This document shows positions 1-6,991 of a stretch of 6,991 nucleotides of DNA, piece by piece. The notes below the pieces were generated by a model. It was not told the origin of the DNA and made no database searches. It saw only the letters and a list, made by a program, of their open reading frames with translations. Origin of the DNA: Methylococcaceae bacterium NSP1-2 (GTDB lineage Bacteria > Pseudomonadota > Gammaproteobacteria > Methylococcales > Methylomonadaceae); contig NQJH01000219.1 in the NCBI GenBank assembly GCA_002256685.1, positions 1 through 6,991 of the forward strand. The letters are read 5' to 3'. The position numbers were made by a program, and so were the translations under genes. Numbering within the stretch: position 1 is the first letter of the stretch; every line of letters begins with the position of its first letter.

Positions 1-2012
1 GGAATACAGGGATTAAACACTAATTGATCGCCTTGAACGTGTAAACCTAAGATTGATTCAACACCAGCACGGTAAAACCAGCCTGCCGCGCCTGTGTACC
101 ACGTCCAGCCACCACGTCGGGCGTGCGGATGTTCAGAATAAATATCCGCTGCTAACACATAAGGCTCAACTTTATACGCGTAAACACCTGTACGCGTTGC
201 GGTGCGTTTAATTGGATTGAGTATATGTAGCAATTCCGCTGCTTGGTCACCTTCACCCAGTAGGGCATAAGCAATAACTGACCAGATTGCCGCGTGGGTA
301 TATTGACCGCCATTTTCGCGTACACCGCGAGGGTAGCTTTTGATATAACCCGGATCACGTTGTTCGGCTTTGTCAAAAGGTGGCGTGAACAACAATATCA
401 AATCGTCACCGTAGCGAACCAGATATTCACGCATTGAATTCATCGCGCGTTGTGCGCGTTCACTGTCAGCCGCACCAGAAATAACGCCCCAACTTTGCGC
501 AATGGAATCGATACGGCACTCCGCATTGGTAGCAGAACCTAAGGGGCTACCGTCATCAAAATAGGCGCGTCGATACCACGCGCCATCCCACGCTTCTGCT
601 TCTACTGCTATTTTGAGTTGGGCGGCGTGTTCGCGCCAGTTCATAGCGCGTTGTTTGTCTCCTCGCGCGTCTGCAACTGTTGCAAATTCGGTGAGCGTGG
701 TAATTAGAAACCACGCCAGCCAAACGCTTTCGCCTTTACCTTGATAGCCGACTCGATTCATGCCGTCATTCCAGTCTCCGCTACCGATAAGCGGTAAACC
801 ATGCACCCCAGTTTTCAGGCTGATGTCTAGTGCGCGGGCGCAGTGTTCAAAAAGACTGACGTGTTGTAATGACTGAGTGGGTTGGAAATAGACATCATCT
901 TGTTCGGGTGCTAGCTCTAGCCCTTCCAGAAACGCCACTTTTTCTTCAAGTACATTAGTATCACCACTTACTTTCACATAGTGAGCGACAGTGTAGGGTA
1001 GCCAGATACGGTCATCTGAAAAATGGGTACGCACACCCCGACCAGACGGTGGATGCCACCAATGTTGTACATCACCTTCTGCGAACTGACGCGCCGCCGC
1101 ACGCAGTAGATGAGCGCGAGTTAAATCAGGTCGGGCAACGGCTAACGCCATGCCATCTTGTAGTTGGTCACGAAAACCAAACGCGCCACCGACTTGATAA
1201 AAACCCGCTCTCGCCCATAAACGGCAACTCAGTGTTTGATACAGCAGCCAGCGATTCAATAAAATATCTAGCTCTCTATCGGGCGTTTTGACTTGAACTT
1301 TAGTGAGTATTTTGTCCCACGACTCGGTTACTTTGGCAAAAGTTGCGGCTACTTCGGTTGCTCGATAACGCTGCACTAGCTCTCTAGCGTGGTCGCGGTC
1401 TTTGCCTTGTCCCAGTAGAAATACACAATCTGTGGTCTCGTTGGGTGCAAGTTTAATGATGGTTTGCAACGCGGCGCATGGGTCTAAACCTGCACCTACG
1501 CGGTTTCTCAATGATCTAACACCAAGCAATCCCGCAGGGGCATCTAAGCTACCGTTGCGACCAATAAATTCAGCTCTGTTGCCAGTCCAGCTAGTTTGTT
1601 GCCCTAACAAATCAACAAACGCGATACGCTGACCAAATTCCACATCCCACGGATTGTAAGCAAACAATGCGCCCGTGATAGGGTCTAGCTCAGTGACAAT
1701 ATGCGAGGCGGTTACACTACGCGAAGCCCCCAACACCCATTCCACATAAGCGGCAACGGTAAGGTGTCGCGTGCGTTTAGAGACATTAGTCAGTGTCAAT
1801 GAGGAAATTTTGATAGGATCATCTGGACTGACAAATTGCAATAAATCGCTATGAATGCCATGAGAACTGTGTTCGAAACGGCTATAGCCTTGGCCGTGAC
1901 GTATCACATAACTGGCATTGGCAACCCGGATTGGTAACGCGGTCGGGGTCCACAACTCATTGGTTTCGAAGGGTATGAATAGAAGTTTTAACGTACTGTT
2001 TCTGGCCGCTAC
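1..2012 (-). CDS. ndvB: Cyclic beta-1,2-glucan synthase, piece 3: second GH94 sandwich and phosphorylase barrel, 3' partial
   Basis: I translated this frame codon by codon from 2012 to 3 and found no stop; a TAG at 2015-2013 bounds it upstream. Homology starts at TNELWTPTALPIRV (ACC at 1964-1962); the 16 codons before that are probably junction sequence. There is no convincing start, and a TTG at 1955 would be the first candidate. The second GH94 sandwich is followed by the (alpha/alpha)6 barrel: VGGAFGFRDQLQD (RDQLQD at 1172-1155), HWWHPPSGRG, SGDWNDGMN with the general-acid Asp motif (D-W-N-D-G at 776-762), RENGGQYTH (320-294) and YTGAAGW (98-78), which carry the His and Thr-Gly phosphate-site residues known from GH94 phosphorylases. 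In Brucella Cgs this domain sets glucan length by phosphorolysis. The frame is still open at base 1, at FNPCI; the short C-terminal tail is cut off. All catalytic motifs look intact. Confidence 0.9.
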
Positions 2013-2046
2013 CTAACTCTGACACTAAAAATCCGAATTCCGCATT
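1206..2046 (-). repeat. Internal protein duplication, copy 2 (GH94 sandwich plus first barrel helix)
   Basis: This copy runs from NAEFGFLVSELGSG to LSCRLWARA and leads straight into the catalytic GH94 barrel. It corresponds to copy 1 over nearly its whole length and is interrupted by frame break 2 just after its GSG landmark. It is the functional substrate-binding sandwich of the phosphorylase domain. Copy 1 is probably structural or glucan-binding. Confidence 0.75.
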
Positions 2047-3063
2047 GGCGATAACATTAATCCACGGCGCGGGTGTCCATTGACCGTTATCCAACACGAT
2101 GACATATTCACGTCCATCATTGGCAAAGCCACCGAGTCCATTGAAATATTCCAGTACAGGTATTGACAAGGCTGGCGCGTTCTCGTCAGGGGAGGGCAAT
2201 GCTTTAGGCATAACAAAAGCCGCCGCAGGTCGCGAGTGCCTTAACAACTGCTCAGACAAGGTTCCACGCGTACTGACGAGTATGGCGCGGGCAACTGTGT
2301 GTAGCAATCGCCGTTCTTCCTCTGACAGCCTATTGGCTTGCATAATAAAAATCGCGCCCTGATTTTCCTGCTCAGAATGCGTAGACAGTAGCTGATTTTC
2401 GCGCACTATGTTTTCCAGTAGTGCCTGTAAATCTTGAGAATAAGACACTTCTTTTTCGTTCAGAATAATCAAATCAACCGCAAAACCTTTCATGCGCCAG
2501 TATTCATGAGCGCGTAATAGCTGATCGACGAGACTGCGGTCTTCAGGCTCATTAACGCGTAATAACAAAATCGGTCTATCGCCTGAAATACCGTGTTTCC
2601 ACAGTCCGCTGAGGTTCAGCGTATTCATAAGCATTAATTTACTGGATGAACGTAGCGACGAATCGGTATAAAGCAAACGGTTAGCCAGACTTTGAAATAG
2701 CTGGGCTTCGTCTGGTTTAGTGCGCAAATGATGCAACATGACGTGAGCGTGCGTCCACGCCATCGCAGACACGCGCTCGAATGCGGCTACATTGTGATAT
2801 TTATCAGCTGCTTCTTCAACGGCTTGCCGTGAACTCGCTACCAGCGTTGTAAATGTTAAATGTTCAGTCGCGCCTGCGGCAATGTGTATGCGTGTGCGTA
2901 GACTGAAGATTGGATCAAGAACCGCACCGACTGTGTTACTGAGTGGGCGACCATCCATCACCGCGATGGGTTCGCGTAGGGTTTGTCCACGTCCGATAAA
3001 ACGGGCGCGATCCGTTTCATATTGAATGCCGTTGCCTCCATGAAAATTGTCGCCGCTCTGCAA
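1957..3063 (-). CDS. ndvB: Cyclic beta-1,2-glucan synthase, piece 2: rest of first GH94-like module, linker, start of second
   Basis: This frame overlaps piece 1 by 47 bases. The only possible start is TTG at 3063-3061, directly after an in-frame TGA (3066-3064) and with no purine-rich ribosome site before it, so independent translation is unlikely. Family-like sequence begins at GIQYETDRARF and runs through the second half of the first sandwich (DGRPLSNTVGAVLDPIFSLR). A helical stretch and the conserved linker follow (LLRAHEYWRMKGFAVDLIILNE, split by family convention around a hydrophobic strand); its role is not known to me. It then enters the second sandwich (WINVIANAEFGFLVSELGSG). After the last glycine codon (2007-2005), 15 codons without family resemblance lead to TGA at 1959-1957. 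This piece has neither a start signal nor a complete domain of its own, so I read it as the internal part of the broken gene and not as a separate protein. Confidence 0.85.
   Translation of the reverse strand: MQSGDNFHGGNGIQYETDRARFIGRGQTLREPIAVMDGRPLSNTVGAVLDPIFSLRTRIHIAAGATEHLTFTTLVASSRQAVEEAADKYHNVAAFERVSAMAWTHAHVMLHHLRTKPDEAQLFQSLANRLLYTDSSLRSSSKLMLMNTLNLSGLWKHGISGDRPILLLRVNEPEDRSLVDQLLRAHEYWRMKGFAVDLIILNEKEVSYSQDLQALLENIVRENQLLSTHSEQENQGAIFIMQANRLSEEERRLLHTVARAILVSTRGTLSEQLLRHSRPAAAFVMPKALPSPDENAPALSIPVLEYFNGLGGFANDGREYVIVLDNGQWTPAPWINVIANAEFGFLVSELGSGQKQYVKTSIHTLRNQ
1965..2004 (-). other. ndvB: Frame break 2 in the second GH94 module
   Basis: Piece 2 matches the family through ELGSG (GGC at 2007-2005) and piece 3 resumes at TNELW (ACC at 1964-1962), leaving 40 bases between. 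In the first module GSG is followed by 31 codons (93 bases), including SSWQKVAVTRW and the IYLHDV strand, before the matching SGQLW. The shortfall is about 53 bases, again 2 modulo 3 as the frame change requires. The lost part would include the tryptophan-rich stretch that the family normally carries after GSG. There is no mobile element at the site. Confidence 0.75.
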
Positions 3064-3517
3064 TCAGTGCGCGAAACGAATGCAAATATTCAGTTTCAAT
3101 GAACAGATTGGAAAAAGCAGGATGTGCAATGTCGGCGACAAGTGGAGCGAGTACGATTTCGGTGTATGAGGTAATCTCAATTTCCCTATCGTCCACGCCA
3201 TTATTAGTTAAGCTCAGACGGCGAATTTCTGCATCGTCCTCAGGTGAAATCACAATCTCTAAGGTGGTGACCATGCTACCGTCAATACGCGTAATACGAA
3301 CACGGTCTTCAGCAAACATGACCTCGTAGTGGTCAGGCGTTGTGACTGTCGGTTGGTAGCCCGCAGACCACAACTGCCCACTGACCACGTCGTGCAAATA
3401 AATATAACTGCCCCACACATCGCGAGTTGCGTCTTCACGCCAGCGCGTAACGGCTACTTTTTGCCAACTACTGTAGCCTGATCCTGCCGCTGTTATCATC
3501 ACGGCGTAACGACCATT
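2641..3517 (-). repeat. Internal protein duplication, copy 1 (GH94-like sandwich plus first barrel helix)
   Basis: This copy runs from NGRYAVMITAAGSG to LYTDSSLRSSS. It aligns by eye with copy 2 at several landmarks: GSG; SGQLW against TNELW; RRLSLTNNG against SSLTLTNVS; RARFIGRGQTLREP against RAEFIGRNGSLDAP; VGAVLDPIFSL against VGAGLDPCAAL; and LANRLLYTDSSLR against LLNRWLLYQTLSCR. The match is at protein level and no long DNA identity is evident, so the duplication is old. Copy 1 lacks the catalytic barrel and is interrupted by frame break 1. Confidence 0.75.
3010..3058 (-). other. ndvB: Frame break 1 in the first GH94-like module
   Basis: Reading down, piece 1 matches the family through ALIA (GCA at 3061-3059) and piece 2 resumes at RARF (CGC at 3009-3007). 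Only 49 bases separate these anchors. In the sister module the same anchors (ALFA and RAEF) are 29 codons, or 87 bases, apart. The difference is 38, which is 2 modulo 3, exactly what the frame change from piece 1 to piece 2 requires. Loop lengths vary between modules, so the true loss could be somewhat larger, or the break could be a single inserted base in a short loop. I see no insertion element or slippery heptamer at this site. Confidence 0.7.
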
Positions 3518-6500
3518 GGATAAAAGTTGCGTAGAAGGTACGACAGAGGTGGGCGACGGTACGCGGCGTATCGGTGGTTGTACGGATTCATTGCCTTCAG
3601 AACTCACTTGCAGGGTAGGCAGGATGTCACTGGTTTCCGCGCCGCTAGGAATGCGTTCTTGTAGCAATAAATCAGCGGCTTGAATCAACGGTGCAGAATG
3701 AAAACGATGACGCATTGCTCCGTCATGTAGCACATTGGCAAACGCGACCAACGACATACCTTGATGATGTGCCATATAGCAACGCACAATAGCAAATTGG
3801 TGACCTTCGGCTAGCCGAATCGGTGTAAAATCGAGTGCTTCATAAAAGCCGTAACGCCCCATCGCACCTATATTTTCCAGATGTGCGAAATTTTCTACCG
3901 CCGCATGAGGTAAATACATAGCCGCTAAGGCAGTCGCATAAGGCGCGATGACTAGCTCTTCACCCAAGCCGCGCTTCATGCCTAAACCAGGTATGCCAAA
4001 TGCTGAATATTGATAAGTAAAGTGAAAGTCGCGGACATTGAAGGCGGATTCTGAAATACCCCACGGCACGCCGCGTTCTTTGCCATAGTCTATTTGTCGC
4101 TTGACGACTAAGCGGCAGGTTTGATCGAGTACGCTATAACGGGGGGTAAACGTGACTAGCGACGGCATCAAGTATTCAAACATTGATCCCGACCACGATA
4201 ACAATACCGTACCCTTTGCGGCGCGGGTAACACGTCGCCCAAGGTGAAACCAGTGTGTAAAGGGTACATCACGTTTAGCGATTGCGATTAAACTGGTCAA
4301 ACGCGCCTCAGAGGCGAGTAAATCATAATAGCTAGTATCCAGTGCGCCTTCCGTCACGCGGTAGCCAATCGAGAACAAATGGCATTCGTTATCATAAAGA
4401 AAGCCAAAATCCATGTCGTGGAATAATGTCTCTAACTGTAGCACCATGTTTTCCAAGCGTGTTGTCAGGGCTTCGGCTTGGTCTCCTGCATGGCGTAGCT
4501 TAATGGCCTGTGCTTTAAGATCAACAGGCATGAGGGAAAGCTCATGAACCGCTTGCAGTTCTGCCAAATGATTTGTGTAGCCATCGGCTAAGTCATTTAA
4601 TTTAGTCGCTAGGGTTAGCTGTTGTTTATGAAAAGTTCCTGAATCATGCTGACCTGCAAAAAGTATCCAAGGCAGCAAATTATTGACATCGCGGGCGTGA
4701 GAACGAATGTCATCGCGTAGCAATGTTGCCCACGTCAGCACTTCGTTGTCATTCACATCGTCACGTTCAGTCGCGTACGCGTGTGCTAAATCATAAAGTG
4801 TTTCGGCATTCAGTATCAATTGTTGCCACAGTAACCCCCATTGGTCAGAATCAGACGGCTTACTTTGTAATAACTCACCCAGTACCACGGCTTTTTGGTG
4901 TAATTCTTTTCGCGTCACCGCCAGTGTACGGCGATTATCAGTGATGTCATCCAGCGCGGCAATAAACAGTGAATGCGTATCCACAAGACCTGTCAACGCT
5001 GTGGACAGTGCGAGTGGTTGCTGTAGCATTTCTCTACACGCTTGTGCCAGCGTCAGTAAATGCCCTGCTAAATTGCCGCTGTCCACCGTTGAAATATAGC
5101 GCGGCTCTAGCGGGTGCAAGTCTTGCGTATCGTACCAGTTATAAAAATGACCATGATGTGGCCGTGGTAACGCCATCATCGTTGCTAGTGTATCTTCCAG
5201 TCGGTCAACGGTATCGATTAGCCCTAACCAGCCGAAATCCCTAGCAGCGACCACGGATAATAAATACAGACCAAAATTAGTCGGTGAACTGCGATGCGCA
5301 ATCACCGCGTGTGGCTCTTCTTGAAAGTTATCGGGGGGTAGATAATTTTCCTGTGCGGTCACAAAGGTGGTGAAAAATCGCCAGATACGTCTACCGATTA
5401 AGCGTAGTTGTACACTGTCTTCGGACTGTAGCGATTCAGCTTCATCGAATTTAGGCGGTAGACTCAAGGCTCTTGCTGCGATAGGTGCAAGCCACCATAA
5501 CAGCAGAAATGGCGCAGCAACGGTAATGCCACTAGGATTAAACAACAGCACCACTGCACCCGCACCGATAACAATCGTAGACGAGTTGAACAGCGGGCGA
5601 ATAAGATTCTTTAGCGAATGACCTGCGGCAGTTTTTGCTTGCAACGCCGTGACCCACTTTAGCAATTTGCGCCGCGTAATGAACAAGCGCACTAAGGTTC
5701 TGATGATAGCATCTACCATTTGCCAAGTGTGTTGTGCGAGTAGTATCAACGCGACTAGACTGTTACTCATTGCCCATAACACGTTCTCACTCGCGGTTTG
5801 TAAGCAGCTGATTAGCGAGATGCCACGACGGGGCAGTTTAAGTTCATTGATAATTGCCATGATGGCAGGAAAAGCCAATGCTGCCAGTACGAAGCCAATC
5901 AGCATAAACTGCGGGGCATTCGGAATAGACCAACTGACGACTAAGGCAAAAAATGCCCCTGGAGCCGAAAGCGACCGTCGCAAATTGTCTAGCATTTTCC
6001 AACGCCCGATGGTGGGCATACCTTTACCCAGCCGACCAAATATCCACGGTAATAACTGCCAATCACCTCTCACCCAACGATGTTCGCGTGAAGCGGCAAC
6101 TTCAGTATGAGACGGATATTCTTCAAAAAACTCAATATCACTGATAAATGCGCACCGTGCATACACACTCTCGAACAAGTCATGACTGAGTTGGGTATTT
6201 TCTGGCACACGCCCTGCAAGCGCGGCTTCAAAGGTATCAACGTGATACAAACCTTTGCCGCTATAAGTGCCGAGTGCAAATAAATCTTGATAAAGTTCAG
6301 AGACCTCACTGGAATACGCATCCGTACCCGCCGCACCCGCAAAAATCTGGTGAAACATCGAGCGTTCCTGCCGTTGTGGTAGTGTTGGCGTTACGCGGGG
6401 CTGGAGTATGCCGTAACCATGTACAACACACTGGGTAAGCGGATCAAATACGGGGCGATTGAGCGGATGGGCAGCAACACCAACTAATTGTGTAACCACG

Positions 6501-6991
6501 CCCATCGGTAGCTTGGTATCCGCATCGAGAGAAATCACATAACAGATACCTGATGGTGCAGTCGCTGGCTTGCCATCAATCGGCAAAAAAGAAGTATTGG
6601 TTGCACCACGCAACAAACGGTTAAACTCGTGCAGTTTGCCGCGCTTACGTTCCCAGCCCATCCACTTTTCTTCGCTCGCATTCCACAAGCGTTTACGGTG
6701 AAACACAAAAAAGCGTTGTTCTTGATACTTGTCGTTGAGTGCGTTGATTGCAGCGACAGCAACGCTCAGCAACCTTTCATCGTTGGGCATGGTTTCTTGC
6801 TCTGCATCCGTCCAATCGGACAACAAGGCAAAGTACACCTGAGCATCTAAATTAGCCAAATAGCGAATTTCCATCTGCGCTATCTGTGCTTTTACTTCGT
6901 CCTCGTTGACGAACATAGTCGGCACCGCAACAAACGTACTTAACGCTTCTGGTATACCCTCTCTCAGTTCCAGCCGTGGTAAATGACGCGG
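3017..6991 (-). CDS. ndvB: Cyclic beta-1,2-glucan synthase, piece 1: GT84, membrane and cyclisation domains
   Basis: This frame is open from the window edge (codon 6991-6989) to a TGA at 3019-3017. A GTG at 6925 is not the true start: the codons upstream of it read PRLELREGIPEAL, which continues the family's conserved sequence, so the real start is outside the window. The GT84 segment has the nucleotide-sugar D-A-D motif at 6526-6518 (in VISLDADTKLP) and R-E-H-R-W at 6088-6074, the R-x-x-R-W signature of processive glycosyltransferases. Hydrophobic segments follow at 5959-5849, 5785-5678 and 5587-5465. The middle region, about 5310-3640, contains SWSGSMFEYLMP, GVPWGISESAFN and the GLGEELVIAPYAT stretch typical of the glycoamylase-like (PF10091) domain. 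In this family it is known as the ring-closing transglycosylase (GH189). The frame ends in the first GH94-like sandwich, where homology stops after ALIAERR and 13 unrelated codons (to 3020) lead to the stop. Confidence 0.9.
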   Translation of the reverse strand, partial: PRHLPRLELREGIPEALSTFVAVPTMFVNEDEVKAQIAQMEIRYLANLDAQVYFALLSDWTDAEQETMPNDERLLSVAVAAINALNDKYQEQRFFVFHRKRLWNASEEKWMGWERKRGKLHEFNRLLRGATNTSFLPIDGKPATAPSGICYVISLDADTKLPMGVVTQLVGVAAHPLNRPVFDPLTQCVVHGYGILQPRVTPTLPQRQERSMFHQIFAGAAGTDAYSSEVSELYQDLFALGTYSGKGLYHVDTFEAALAGRVPENTQLSHDLFESVYARCAFISDIEFFEEYPSHTEVAASREHRWVRGDWQLLPWIFGRLGKGMPTIGRWKMLDNLRRSLSAPGAFFALVVSWSIPNAPQFMLIGFVLAALAFPAIMAIINELKLPRRGISLISCLQTASENVLWAMSNSLVALILLAQHTWQMVDAIIRTLVRLFITRRKLLKWVTALQAKTAAGHSLKNLIRPLFNSSTIVIGAGAVVLLFNPSGITVAAPFLLLWWLAPIAARALSLPPKFDEAESLQSEDSVQLRLIGRRIWRFFTTFVTAQENYLPPDNFQEEPHAVIAHRSSPTNFGLYLLSVVAARDFGWLGLIDTVDRLEDTLATMMALPRPHHGHFYNWYDTQDLHPLEPRYISTVDSGNLAGHLLTLAQACREMLQQPLALSTALTGLVDTHSLFIAALDDITDNRRTLAVTRKELHQKAVVLGELLQSKPSDSDQWGLLWQQLILNAETLYDLAHAYATERDDVNDNEVLTWATLLRDDIRSHARDVNNLLPWILFAGQHDSGTFHKQQLTLATKLNDLADGYTNHLAELQAVHELSLMPVDLKAQAIKLRHAGDQAEALTTRLENMVLQLETLFHDMDFGFLYDNECHLFSIGYRVTEGALDTSYYDLLASEARLTSLIAIAKRDVPFTHWFHLGRRVTRAAKGTVLLSWSGSMFEYLMPSLVTFTPRYSVLDQTCRLVVKRQIDYGKERGVPWGISESAFNVRDFHFTYQYSAFGIPGLGMKRGLGEELVIAPYATALAAMYLPHAAVENFAHLENIGAMGRYGFYEALDFTPIRLAEGHQFAIVRCYMAHHQGMSLVAFANVLHDGAMRHRFHSAPLIQAADLLLQERIPSGAETSDILPTLQVSSEGNESVQPPIRRVPSPTSVVPSTQLLSNGRYAVMITAAGSGYSSWQKVAVTRWREDATRDVWGSYIYLHDVVSGQLWSAGYQPTVTTPDHYEVMFAEDRVRITRIDGSMVTTLEIVISPEDDAEIRRLSLTNNGVDDREIEITSYTEIVLAPLVADIAHPAFSNLFIETEYLHSFRALIAERRQFSWRQRHSI
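5465..5959 (-). other. ndvB: Transmembrane region of the synthase
   Basis: Three hydrophobic blocks follow the GT84 motifs. The first, 5959-5849 (GAFFALVVSW to FPAIMAII), is long enough for two passes around a Pro-Asn-Ala-Pro turn. The second, 5785-5678, contains SLVALILLAQ. The third, 5587-5465, has two stretches (TIVIGAGAVVLLF and APFLLLWWLAPIA) split by NPSG. That gives about five possible passes by eye. A basic stretch, ITRRKLLKW, lies between blocks two and three and is probably cytoplasmic. In Cgs proteins these helices tether the glycosyltransferase to the inner membrane and are thought to form the glucan path. Confidence 0.8.

Larger units (their letters stand above)
1..6991 (-). pseudogene. 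ndvB: Cyclic beta-1,2-glucan synthase, broken into three frames, partial at both ends
   Basis: One gene fills the window. The three pieces encode, in family order, a GT84 glycosyltransferase, membrane segments, a glycoamylase-like middle domain, two GH94-type beta-sandwich modules and a GH94 barrel. That order is specific to cyclic beta-1,2-glucan synthases (NdvB/ChvB/Cgs, usually about 2,700-2,900 residues). These enzymes polymerise glucose from UDP-glucose on the cytoplasmic side of the inner membrane, control chain length by phosphorolysis and close the ring; the glucan then goes to the periplasm. The window holds about 2,330 codons, so roughly 400 N-terminal and some tens of C-terminal residues should lie outside it. 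Frame breaks near 3010-3058 and 1965-2004 mean no single polypeptide can be made as sequenced. The pseudogene label assumes the sequence is correct; an assembly error is a real alternative. Family identity is near certain. Confidence 0.78.

Noticed and set aside
152..376. Minus-strand open frame of 74 codons
   Set aside because: It is out of frame with the conserved GH94 barrel sequence that covers the same bases (DPGYIKSYPRGVRENGG).
1957..1960. ATGA overlap at the end of piece 2, which looks like a coupled start and stop
   Set aside because: The ATG (1960-1958) is not in the frame of piece 3, which reads AAT GAG here, so it cannot start the GH94 piece.
1957..3063. Programmed ribosomal frameshifting joining the three pieces
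   Set aside because: Neither boundary shows a slippery run with a stop context. Both seem to lack coding sequence, which frameshifting would not restore, and this family is not known to use it.
5649..6110. Plus-strand open frame of 153 codons, the longest on that strand
   Set aside because: It lies opposite conserved membrane and GT84 coding sequence, its product is low in recognisable features, and no ribosome site is evident. It is a shadow of the real gene.
6923..6925. GTG as the start of the synthase
   Set aside because: The 22 codons upstream to the window edge are open and continue the family's conserved sequence (PRLELREGIPEAL), so this is an internal valine codon.
1..6991. CRISPR array, insertion sequence, tRNA, phage or defence genes
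   Set aside because: The window is coding throughout for a single gene. I saw no regularly spaced repeats, inverted-repeat ends, transposase motifs or cloverleaf sequences.

Overview
The whole window lies inside one very large gene on the minus strand. It encodes a cyclic beta-1,2-glucan synthase of the NdvB/ChvB/Cgs type, an inner-membrane enzyme that builds periplasmic cyclic glucans. Both ends run off the window. The upstream N-terminal part (usually a membrane-spanning domain of about 400 residues) lies beyond base 6991, and the last several dozen residues of the C-terminus lie beyond base 1. There is no intergenic DNA, promoter, terminator, RNA gene or mobile element. The source looks like a pseudomonadotal (proteobacterial) chromosome of middling G+C, about half by eye. 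The gene family suggests this but does not prove it, and I would not name a genus.

Reading in the gene's direction (6991 down to 1), the layout is: a GT84 glycosyltransferase segment (about 6991-5990) with a D-A-D motif and an R-x-x-R-W motif; a hydrophobic membrane region (5959-5465); a middle glycoamylase-like domain, the presumed cyclisation domain (about 5310-3640); a first GH94-type beta-sandwich module (about 3517-2641); a conserved linker (about 2640-2150); a second GH94-type beta-sandwich (about 2046-1330); and the GH94 helical-barrel phosphorylase domain (about 1330-1), with its catalytic D-W-N-D-G and phosphate-site motifs intact.

The notable feature is that the gene is not one open frame. 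It is split into three overlapping pieces: 6991-3017, 3063-1957 and 2012-1. Homology runs smoothly from one piece to the next, but each boundary changes frame in the same direction and appears to lack a short stretch (roughly 40-60 bases, 2 modulo 3). Each break falls in one of the two internally duplicated GH94-like sandwich modules, at different points, so each copy shows what the other has lost. The rest of the coding sequence is well conserved. The breaks are therefore either recent inactivating deletions or assembly/consensus errors, and the sequence alone cannot decide.

I found no new defence, mobile or regulatory system here. The interest lies in the double break and the internal duplication.
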